A program made the position numbers and the translations under genes. 12,885 nt of DNA from positions 1 through 12,885 of the forward strand of contig JAUNRL010000016.1 of NCBI GenBank assembly GCA_030535715.1. Reading direction: 5' to 3'. The notes under the pieces were generated by a model. The model had not been told where the DNA came from, did not search any database, and saw only the letters and a list, made by a program, of their open reading frames with translations. Source of the stretch: Bacillota bacterium. Its GTDB lineage: Bacteria > Bacillota > Clostridia > Peptostreptococcales > Anaerovoracaceae. Shown here piece after piece: positions 1-5,617 of the stretch; within the stretch, counting starts at the first letter, position 1; each line of letters starts with the position of its first letter.

Positions 1-13
1 ATCCCCATGCCAT
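1..13 (-). CDS. Start of an unidentified gene downstream of cobU (partial)
   Basis: Only the first four codons (M-A-W-G) lie in the window; the gene runs off the left edge. The start is credible because a GAGGA ribosome binding site (positions 24-20 on the minus strand) sits six bases before the ATG at 13-11. It begins 20 bases after the cobU stop on the same strand, so it is probably the third gene of the cobalamin operon. By context cobS or a cobC-type phosphatase is possible, but four residues cannot identify it. Confidence 0.5.
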
Positions 14-33
14 AAGAAATCCTCGTATGTACT

Positions 34-651
34 TCACTTCCAGTCCTCCATGCAGCCCGCCGAAACTTCCACGACCCGCCCGCACACCTGCGTCAGACGC
101 CGGTCGATCCGAGCCAGTCCCCGGCGGTAGATTTCGGTCAGGTTTTCCGGATCCTCATTGGCTCCGCCGCAAGCCGCGCCCGCACGTTTGTCCAACGCCG
201 GCTCATCGCGCACTGATGAGCCACACTCATATGCCTCCGCGCTGCCGAAGATATAATCGGAGACGAAGACAGTTTTCCCCGTCGCCTCCGCAAAGGCAGC
301 ACAGTCCTCCGCCACCCGCCCGGCGGCGTTCCGGTCCGGCGCCCCCTCCGGCGGAAACATTTCGTTGCCCAGAAGGGCCGTCACCGAATCCAGCAGAAAC
401 ACGCCGCGGGGATCAATATCCGGATCGGCCAGCAGGCCCGGCAGATCCCGGCCCCGCTCCAAGGTCGTGAAACCCCAGCCGGCGCGCTCCTTCCGGTGAC
501 GCCGGATTCTGGTTTCGTCCTCCCCGTCCACGGGAATCATGGTGGCAATATAATAGAGGGGAACGCCCTGTTCCTCCGCCATCCTTTTCGCCGTCTTCTG
601 GGCGAACATGGATTTTCCGTTTTTTGCGCCGCCGCTGACCAGTATGTTCAT
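34..651 (-). CDS. cobU: Adenosylcobinamide kinase / adenosylcobinamide-phosphate guanylyltransferase (CobU)
   Basis: CobU phosphorylates adenosylcobinamide and then transfers GMP to it, giving adenosylcobinamide-GDP for nucleotide loop assembly in the cytoplasm. The 205-residue protein opens with the family P-loop GGAKNGKS (residues 7-14). RHRKER follows, with His52 matching the guanylylated histidine, then the Walker B-like stretch VFLLDSV (84-90) and VFVSDYI (128-134). The tail, about 171-199, matches the family end (YRRGLARIDRRL...VVEVSAG). It is somewhat longer than the usual 170-185 residues because of a Cys/Gly/charged insert at about 143-170, between the VSDYI strand and the final helix. 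The ATG at 651 has AAAGGA a few bases upstream. It lies 78 bases after cobT on the same strand and is probably cotranscribed with it. Confidence 0.88.
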   Translation of the reverse strand: MNILVSGGAKNGKSMFAQKTAKRMAEEQGVPLYYIATMIPVDGEDETRIRRHRKERAGWGFTTLERGRDLPGLLADPDIDPRGVFLLDSVTALLGNEMFPPEGAPDRNAAGRVAEDCAAFAEATGKTVFVSDYIFGSAEAYECGSSVRDEPALDKRAGAACGGANEDPENLTEIYRRGLARIDRRLTQVCGRVVEVSAGCMEDWK

Positions 652-729
652 TGCGTCCTTTCCCCGTCTCCGCCGGCTTCAGGCTCTTTCGGTCTTCCCG
701 CTTCGCCGGATTTGCCCGGGCATCCCGCC

Positions 730-1899
730 CTACAGGCAGCCGCCCCGGCGGACCTCCTCCAGATAATCATCGTTGATCTCCGCTTCCTCGAAGGTCGCCA
801 TGTTCCGCATCACGTCGCAGGCACCCCGGATGATGTCAAAGGCAATGGGGCAACCGCTGCCCTCTCCCAGCCGCATATCCAGCGCCAGGAAGGGATGGAG
901 TCCCAGCCTGGCGACCGCAATGGCATAGCCCGGTTCCGCCGAGCGGTGGGAGGCGAACATGAAGTCCTTCGCTTCGGGCGCGATCTCCGCCGCCACCAGT
1001 GCCGCCACCACGGAAATGTATCCGTCAATCACCACCGGCGTCCTGCCGGCCGCCGCGCCTAGAAACGCTCCCGTCATGGCGCACAGATCGAATCCGCCCG
1101 CCCGGGCAAGAATGCCGGTCACGCGATCCAGTCGGGCCGCCGGGCCGTCGAGGCTGTGTTCCGCCGCGCCGCTTTCGGCCGCCGCGCAGGCGCGCCTGAC
1201 CTGTTCCACGATTTCCTTCTTCCGGGCAAAGCCTCTGTCGTTGACGCCGCCGCCCCGGCCGCAGGTTTCCTCCGCGGATCGCCCGGTCAGCGCCGACAGC
1301 ACCGCCGCGCTGGTGGTCGTATTGCCGATGCCCATTTCGCCAACACCGAGGATATCGTACCCTTCGCCGATGGCCTTGCGGACCATCTCCATGCCGGCGG
1401 CCATGGCCGAAAGCGCTTCCTCTTCCGTCATGGCCGGACCGCGGGAAATATCCCATGTCCCCGGCCGGATCCGCCGATCAACAATTCTGGCCGTATTCCG
1501 CAGAGGCACGTCATCGTACAGCTCTTCGGGAATCGGCTCCTTCACCCCCATGTCCACGATGAGAAGCTCGCTGCCGAAGCTTCTGGCCAGCGTGCCGACG
1601 CCGGTCAGCCGTCGGGTGAAGTTGATGGTCTGCGCCCGGGTCACGCTCTGAGGAGCCGACGCTACACCCTGCGCCGCCACGCCGTTGTCCGCGCAGAAAA
1701 CCAGAACACAGCCTCTCTGCGGTGCGCCGGCGATCACCTCGCCGGTGATGCCCGCCATCCGTACGGCAATCTGCTCCAGGCCGCCCAGGCTTCCGGGCGG
1801 TTTGGCCAGCCGGTCCTGCCTTCGCTGCGCTTTCTCCATGGCCGGCCTATCTACCGGCCGGATGCTTTCTGCTATGCTGAGAATGTCCTGTTTTGTCAT
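730..1899 (-). CDS. cobT: Nicotinate-nucleotide--dimethylbenzimidazole phosphoribosyltransferase (CobT)
   Basis: CobT activates the lower-ligand base by moving phosphoribose from nicotinate mononucleotide onto dimethylbenzimidazole or a related base, giving the alpha-ribotide used to finish cobalamin. Family motifs in order are KPPGSLGG (33-40), ADNGVAAQGVASAPQSVT (70-87), GEMGIGNTTT (187-196) and RLGEGSG (343-349), whose Glu346 corresponds to the catalytic glutamate. MATFEEA (367-373) marks the usual end of the family. At 389 residues it is longer than the typical ~350, partly from a C-terminal tail of about 15 residues (374-389). The ATG at 1899 places KPPGSLG where the family has it, but no Shine-Dalgarno sequence precedes it. 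It is first of a minus-strand cob operon and divergent from the thiamine gene. The specific base used cannot be told from sequence alone. Confidence 0.93.
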   Translation of the reverse strand: MTKQDILSIAESIRPVDRPAMEKAQRRQDRLAKPPGSLGGLEQIAVRMAGITGEVIAGAPQRGCVLVFCADNGVAAQGVASAPQSVTRAQTINFTRRLTGVGTLARSFGSELLIVDMGVKEPIPEELYDDVPLRNTARIVDRRIRPGTWDISRGPAMTEEEALSAMAAGMEMVRKAIGEGYDILGVGEMGIGNTTTSAAVLSALTGRSAEETCGRGGGVNDRGFARKKEIVEQVRRACAAAESGAAEHSLDGPAARLDRVTGILARAGGFDLCAMTGAFLGAAAGRTPVVIDGYISVVAALVAAEIAPEAKDFMFASHRSAEPGYAIAVARLGLHPFLALDMRLGEGSGCPIAFDIIRGACDVMRNMATFEEAEINDDYLEEVRRGGCL

Positions 1900-1905
1900 A
1901 ATGAT

Positions 1906-1914
1906 AGTGTATCA
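1906..1914 (-). promoter_or_regulatory. Possible extended -10 promoter of cobT-cobU
   Basis: Read on the minus strand, TGA followed by TACACT forms an extended -10 element at 1914-1906 (TACACT matches 4 of 6 of TATAAT). No good -35 is seen. A start about seven bases downstream would fall at the cobT ATG itself (1899), which fits the absence of a ribosome binding site there. Sequence-based inference only. Confidence 0.3.
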
Positions 1915-2003
1915 CAGCCGGACGGTTTGTGTATCTTCTTTTCTCATTGTTCTCATCCTAATCCCTGTTCCGCCTGGGCGGGAGTTGCTTTTTCACATCC
2001 TCC

Positions 2004-2033
2004 CTGTCAACGCCCTTCATTTTGTGGTAGTAT
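2004..2033 (+). promoter_or_regulatory. Probable promoter of the small ORF and thiamine pyrophosphokinase
   Basis: CTGTCA (2004-2009) and TAGTAT (2028-2033) are separated by 18 bases, each matching 4 of 6 consensus positions, and TGG directly before the second hexamer makes an extended -10. Transcription would begin near 2040, about 30 bases before the ATG at 2071. The 171-base divergent gap (1900-2070) otherwise holds only a weak CCGC/GCGG hairpin at 1970-1981. No cobalamin or thiamine riboswitch was recognised there. Confidence 0.4.
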
Positions 2034-2070
2034 GACAGAGAGACAGGCGAACCCGTCCGGGAGGCGAAAG

Positions 2071-2184
2071 ATGAACTGCGGAGAACTGATCAGAGAAGTA
2101 ACGCCGGACGGCCGGCTGCGGACGGAGAAGCATCTGGAAGACGCGAAGTTTGCAGACCTGGCGCAGGATGCGGGTTCGGTCTGA
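2071..2184 (+). CDS. Small ORF (37 codons) upstream of thiamine pyrophosphokinase
   Basis: This short reading frame has a GGGAGG ribosome binding site (2059-2064) six bases before its ATG and lies just downstream of a plausible promoter. The peptide is hydrophilic and mostly charged (it contains VTPDGRLRTEKHLEDAKFAD), with no signal peptide or membrane segment; I do not recognise it. Its TGA stop (2182-2184) runs into the sequence TGAGGAGGA, which is also the ribosome binding site of the next gene, so translation of the two could be coupled. It could be a genuine small protein, a leader peptide, or the remnant of a longer gene's N-terminus. Confidence 0.4.
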   Translation: MNCGELIREVTPDGRLRTEKHLEDAKFADLAQDAGSV

Positions 2185-2197
2185 GGAGGACACTACT

Positions 2198-2953
2198 ATG
2201 GCACGGGCAGTAATCATTACCTCTTATCTGGAGTATCCCCTGGATCTTGCGGCGCTCATCATGCCGGAGGATTATCTGGTCTGTCTGGACGGGGGTTATG
2301 ACATCGCGCTGGCGCACAGTCTGACGCCCGATCTGCTGATCGGCGACTTCGATTCGATGCAGGGTGAGCTGCCCGCAGACACGCCCTTCGAAATCCGACC
2401 CTTTCCTCCGGAGAAGGATTACACGGATCTGGAGCTGGCCTTCCGGATTCTGGATCCGGCGCGGTTCCCGAAGCTGCTGGTCATCGGCGGCCTGGGCGGG
2501 CGACTGGATCAGACGACGGTGAATCTGCAGATGCTGGAGCGCTTCACGGCGCCCAGGGATGAAAAGGCAACGCCGGCCGAGAGAAGCGACACGGCGGATC
2601 CGGCAGCCGACAGCGGCGCCGCGGCGGGTATTGCGGCGGATACGGCTCCTGTCTTCACCCGCATTGACATTATGGACGGGCGAAACCACGCCTTCGTCAT
2701 TCACGGGGACGAAACCGCCCCCGGCAAAAATCCGGTCCTTCACTTGATTCCGGCAAAGGAGGGCAGTTACTTGTCGCTGCTTTCGCTGACCAAAACGTGC
2801 CGGGGGCTTTCCCTGCAGGGCACGAAGTATTCCCTGGAGGAGGCCGTGCTGGAACGCGGGGTGTCCCTGGGAATCAGCAATGCATTCTACGCTGACCAGG
2901 CGATCCTCTCCCTTCGGGAGGGGAGCCTGCTGGTCATGGTATCCGGCGACTGA
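2198..2953 (+). CDS. thiN: Thiamine pyrophosphokinase
   Basis: This enzyme transfers pyrophosphate from ATP to thiamine, giving the cofactor thiamine pyrophosphate. Signature motifs are DGGYDIA (31-37), PDLLIGDFDS (44-53) with the metal-binding aspartates, PPEKDYTDLELA (70-81), GGLGGRLDQTTVNLQML (97-113), and near the C-terminus GVSLGISNAF (221-230). The start at 2198 is chosen over an in-frame ATG at 2150 because GAGGAGGA lies directly upstream at the right distance and the core fold begins there (ARAVIITS). Length is 251 residues against roughly 210-220 usual; the excess is an Ala/Asp-rich, low-complexity insert at about 119-152 between the two halves. Its product is the cofactor of IorA, encoded next on the same strand after a 163-base gap. 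Confidence 0.9.
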   Translation: MARAVIITSYLEYPLDLAALIMPEDYLVCLDGGYDIALAHSLTPDLLIGDFDSMQGELPADTPFEIRPFPPEKDYTDLELAFRILDPARFPKLLVIGGLGGRLDQTTVNLQMLERFTAPRDEKATPAERSDTADPAADSGAAAGIAADTAPVFTRIDIMDGRNHAFVIHGDETAPGKNPVLHLIPAKEGSYLSLLSLTKTCRGLSLQGTKYSLEEAVLERGVSLGISNAFYADQAILSLREGSLLVMVSGD

Positions 2954-2990
2954 TCATCGATCAGACGCCGCCGGACAGACGACACCCAGG

Positions 2991-3008
2991 CGCCGGGAAT
3001 GACCGGCG
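2991..3008 (+). other. GC-rich hairpin after the thiamine pyrophosphokinase gene
   Basis: CGCCGG (2991-2996) and CCGGCG (3003-3008) form a perfect six-pair stem with a GAATGA loop, 38 bases after the stop codon. No run of T follows, so it is at best an imperfect terminator or an RNA-stabilising end. It may separate the thiN transcript from iorAB, but read-through is possible. Confidence 0.3.
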
Positions 3009-3048
3009 AAATAATGTCGGCCGCTGAAGAGCCGAAGAAAGGAAGATC

Positions 3049-3107
3049 GGCGCGGACCTGTCCGGAACGCTCCGTCCGCCGCCTGAAGAGGCGGGGAAAT
3101 CCGCGCC
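3049..3107 (+). promoter_or_regulatory. Possible structured three-way-junction leader of iorA
   Basis: A closing stem of eight perfect pairs (GGCGCGGA 3049-3056 with TCCGCGCC 3100-3107) encloses two hairpins. One is CGGA-ACGC-TCCG (3063-3074). The other is CCGCCT-GAAG-AGGCGG (3079-3094), six perfect pairs. The structure ends nine bases before the iorA ATG, which has no Shine-Dalgarno sequence of its own. A competing pairing of GCGGAC (3052-3057) with GTCCGC (3074-3079) would break the closing stem. The region is GC-rich, so chance pairing is possible, and I do not recognise a known riboswitch class. Confidence 0.35.
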
Positions 3108-3116
3108 ACATAACAG

Positions 3117-4946
3117 ATGAAGGAACTCCTGATGGGAAATGAAGCCATCGCCCTCGGGGCGCTGGCCGCCGGCGTACAGGTCGTCGGCGGGTATCCGGGG
3201 ACACCGTCCTCGGAGGTTCTGGAAACGATCGCCCGGCGAAACCCGGGCAACGTCCACGTGGAATGGTCCGTCAACGAGAAGGCGGGGGCGGAGGTTGCCG
3301 TCGACGCCGCCATAAGCGGCGCCCGGGCTATGGTGACCATGAAGCAGATGGGATTAAATGTCGCCTCCGATCCGGTCATGTGCGTCAATGTTCTGGGAAC
3401 CAGAGGCGGTCTGGTCATTTACGTTGCCGATGACCCCGGCCCCATTTCCTCCCAGACGGAACAGGATACTCGCCGCTTCGGGCAGTACACCCGCATCCCG
3501 GTATTCGACTGCTGCAGCCCGGAGCAGGCTTTCCGGGCGGCGCAGGATGCCTTCGCCTTTTCGGAAGAGTACGGAACGCCGGTGATCCTGCGTTCCACCA
3601 CCCGGGTCTGCCATGCCTGCGCGGACATCGATGTCCCGGAGATCACCCCGCCGCAGCCGGCGGACGGTTTCGTCAAGAATTCGAAGTGGGTCATTTTCCC
3701 AGGTCTGTCCTATGAAAACAAGAAACGGCTCGTCCGGCGGGAACCGGAGGTTGCCGACGCCTTTTCCCGCTATCCGGGGAATACCCTGGAGGGGTCCGGT
3801 CCGGTGGGTATCGCCTGCGGCGGCATCAGTTACGCCTATGTGAAGGAAGCCGTCCGCGGTTTCAAGGATCGCTTCAGCCTCCTGAACATCGTTACGCCCT
3901 ATCCCTTCCCCTCGACTCTGGCCCGGCGCTTTCTGCGCGGGGTGGAAAAGGTCATGGTGTTTGAAGAGCTGGATCCGGTGATCGAGGACGCCCTGATCTA
4001 CGAGCAGGGCCTCGCAGCATGCGGCACGGTTGCGGTTTCTGTCCTGGGCAAGCGCAGCGGCACCGTTCCCGCGGCCGGCGAGCTGTCCGCCGACATCGTC
4101 GGACGGATCCTGCGGAAGGAGGGAGATCTTCCCGCCAGGGCGGATCAGACTGACGCAGCCACGCCGGAGCTTCCCGTCCGGCCGCCGGTTCTCTGCGCCG
4201 GCTGCCCCCACCGGGCATCCTTCTACGCGGTGAAAACCGCGGCGGAGCAGGCGCGCAAAAAGGAAGGCGCTTCCTTCACGCAGGCCGTCTTCCACGGGGA
4301 TATCGGCTGCTACACCCTGGGCAACGCGGCGCCGCTGAACGCGGTAGACACCTGCCTTTGCATGGGCGCCGGCATCACCATGGCCCAGGGGATGAACCGG
4401 GTGGATAAAGGAACCCTCAACTTTGCCTTTGCCGGCGACTCCACCTTCTTTGCCAGCGGCATCACCGGCGCGGTCAACGCCGTCTACAATCAGGCGGAGA
4501 TCATTCTCTGCATTCTGGACAATTCCACGACAGCCATGACCGGCCACCAACCCCATCCCGGCATGGGCATCACCGTGATGGGAGAGCCGGTAGAACCGGT
4601 CAGCATCGAAAAGGTACTGACCGGAATCGGCATCCCCTGGGTCCGCACGGTGAACCCGCTGGACTTCCCCGCCGCGGTGAAAACCGTCGGAGAAGCCATC
4701 GGCCGGAAGGGCGTGCGGGCGATCGTTTTCCGTTCTCCCTGCGTCGCCCTGCTTCGGCCATCGGATGTCTGCCGGATCGACGGGGAACACTGCGTCGGCT
4801 GCCAGCGCTGCATTCGCGAAATCGGCTGCCCGGCCCTGATCCCACACGGAAAAACGGTCCGCGTCGACGAGAGCCTCTGCACCGGCTGCGGCCTGTGCGC
4901 GGCGATCTGTCCCGCCGGCCGCATCGGAAAGGAGGCGCGCAAATGA
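3117..4946 (+). CDS. iorA: Indolepyruvate:ferredoxin oxidoreductase, alpha subunit
   Basis: With IorB this cytoplasmic enzyme converts aryl pyruvates (indole-, phenyl-, hydroxyphenylpyruvate) plus CoA to arylacetyl-CoA, CO2 and reduced ferredoxin. Visible parts are the N-terminal pyrimidine-binding region (YPGTPSSE 26-33; EWSVNEKAG 49-57), CAGCPHR (360-366), and the TPP/metal site (GDIGCYTLG 394-402; GDST 440-443; DNSTTAMTGHQPHPG 468-482). The end is a two-cluster [4Fe-4S] ferredoxin domain with Cys559, 562, 565, 571 and Cys588, 591, 594, 598. The 609-residue length is normal. The ATG at 3117 is chosen because KELLMGNEA matches family N-termini, yet it lacks a Shine-Dalgarno; an internal ATG at 3132 does have AAGGA seven bases upstream and is the alternative start. 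It overlaps iorB by four bases (ATGA). Confidence 0.94.
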   Translation: MKELLMGNEAIALGALAAGVQVVGGYPGTPSSEVLETIARRNPGNVHVEWSVNEKAGAEVAVDAAISGARAMVTMKQMGLNVASDPVMCVNVLGTRGGLVIYVADDPGPISSQTEQDTRRFGQYTRIPVFDCCSPEQAFRAAQDAFAFSEEYGTPVILRSTTRVCHACADIDVPEITPPQPADGFVKNSKWVIFPGLSYENKKRLVRREPEVADAFSRYPGNTLEGSGPVGIACGGISYAYVKEAVRGFKDRFSLLNIVTPYPFPSTLARRFLRGVEKVMVFEELDPVIEDALIYEQGLAACGTVAVSVLGKRSGTVPAAGELSADIVGRILRKEGDLPARADQTDAATPELPVRPPVLCAGCPHRASFYAVKTAAEQARKKEGASFTQAVFHGDIGCYTLGNAAPLNAVDTCLCMGAGITMAQGMNRVDKGTLNFAFAGDSTFFASGITGAVNAVYNQAEIILCILDNSTTAMTGHQPHPGMGITVMGEPVEPVSIEKVLTGIGIPWVRTVNPLDFPAAVKTVGEAIGRKGVRAIVFRSPCVALLRPSDVCRIDGEHCVGCQRCIREIGCPALIPHGKTVRVDESLCTGCGLCAAICPAGRIGKEARK

Positions 4947-5578
4947 GCACTGTTCTTCAGCCGGAAAACACGGACATCCGCAGCTGTCTTCTCTGCGGCG
5001 TCGGCGGCCAGGGGACCGTTCTGGCCTCGCGGCTCATCGCGAATGCGGCCATGCGCAGGGGCCTCTCCGCCCGGACGGCGGAAACCATCGGCATGGCCCA
5101 GAGGGGCGGTTCCGTGGTCAGCCATGTGCGTATCGGCAGTCGGATCGCTTCCCCGATGATCCCCGAAGGACAGGCAGACGTTCTCCTGGGATTCGAACCG
5201 GGGGAGGCGGCCGCCAATCTCCGCTATCTGAAAGAGGGCGGCACCCTGATTGTCTGCCGGCAGGAGATCACGCCCGTTACCGCCGCTCTGGGTCTGTCCG
5301 GCTACCGCGGACAGGACTGTCTGGACTGGCTGCGGGATCGGTCCCGGCGGTGCATCGTCCTCGACAGCGAAGCGATCTGCCGCAATTGCGGCTCCCCGAA
5401 GGTGCTGAACACCGCCTTCGTCGGGGCACTCTGCGCCAGCGGCGCCATGGGCATCACTTCGGAGGACGCCCGGCAGGCGCTGCGCGCCCGCATGAAGCCG
5501 ACCCTGCTGGAGATGAACCTCCGGGCGCTGGAGCTGGGCGCGGCAGCGGCGCGTGGATTGATATCGCCCCAATCCTGA
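4943..5578 (+). CDS. iorB: Indolepyruvate:ferredoxin oxidoreductase, beta subunit
   Basis: This is the gamma-domain partner subunit that completes the IorAB 2-oxoacid:ferredoxin oxidoreductase. GVGGQGT (19-25) and GMAQRGGSVVSHVRIG (50-65) are the family signatures; the protein has 211 residues, in the normal range. The start at 4943 is fixed by AAAGGAGG at 4928-4935, seven bases upstream, inside the end of iorA. The ATGA overlap with iorA implies translational coupling and 1:1 production. The frame stays open upstream to 4895, but that extension would be translated within iorA and is not needed. Its last codons carry the -35 element of the downstream promoter. Confidence 0.92.
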   Translation: MSTVLQPENTDIRSCLLCGVGGQGTVLASRLIANAAMRRGLSARTAETIGMAQRGGSVVSHVRIGSRIASPMIPEGQADVLLGFEPGEAAANLRYLKEGGTLIVCRQEITPVTAALGLSGYRGQDCLDWLRDRSRRCIVLDSEAICRNCGSPKVLNTAFVGALCASGAMGITSEDARQALRARMKPTLLEMNLRALELGAAAARGLISPQS

Positions 5579-5586
5579 TATATAAT
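5558..5586 (+). promoter_or_regulatory. Strong promoter for paaK and the aminotransferase
   Basis: TTGATA (5558-5563) and TATAAT (5581-5586) are separated by exactly 17 bases, 11 of 12 consensus positions. The -35 lies inside iorB and the -10 starts three bases after its stop. Initiation near 5593 would leave a leader of about 25 bases holding the AAGGAGA ribosome binding site at 5604-5610. This is the best match to a housekeeping promoter in the window. Confidence 0.7.
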
Positions 5587-5617
5587 TGAAAGCAATCGCG
5601 AGCAAGGAGACCCTGTC

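Noticed and set aside
1900..2070. Cobalamin or TPP riboswitch in the divergent gap
   Set aside because: No B12-box-like core and no TPP-type CTGAGA motif was found on either strand, and the gap is short for a cobalamin riboswitch plus expression platform.
1156..2184. A 342-codon plus-strand frame running from cobT into the small ORF
   Set aside because: Most of it is antisense to cobT; only the last 37 codons, with their own ribosome binding site, are plausible and are listed separately.
3354..4847. A 497-codon minus-strand frame inside iorA
   Set aside because: iorA has intact catalytic and Fe-S motifs through the same bases; the antisense frame has shadow-like composition and no motif.
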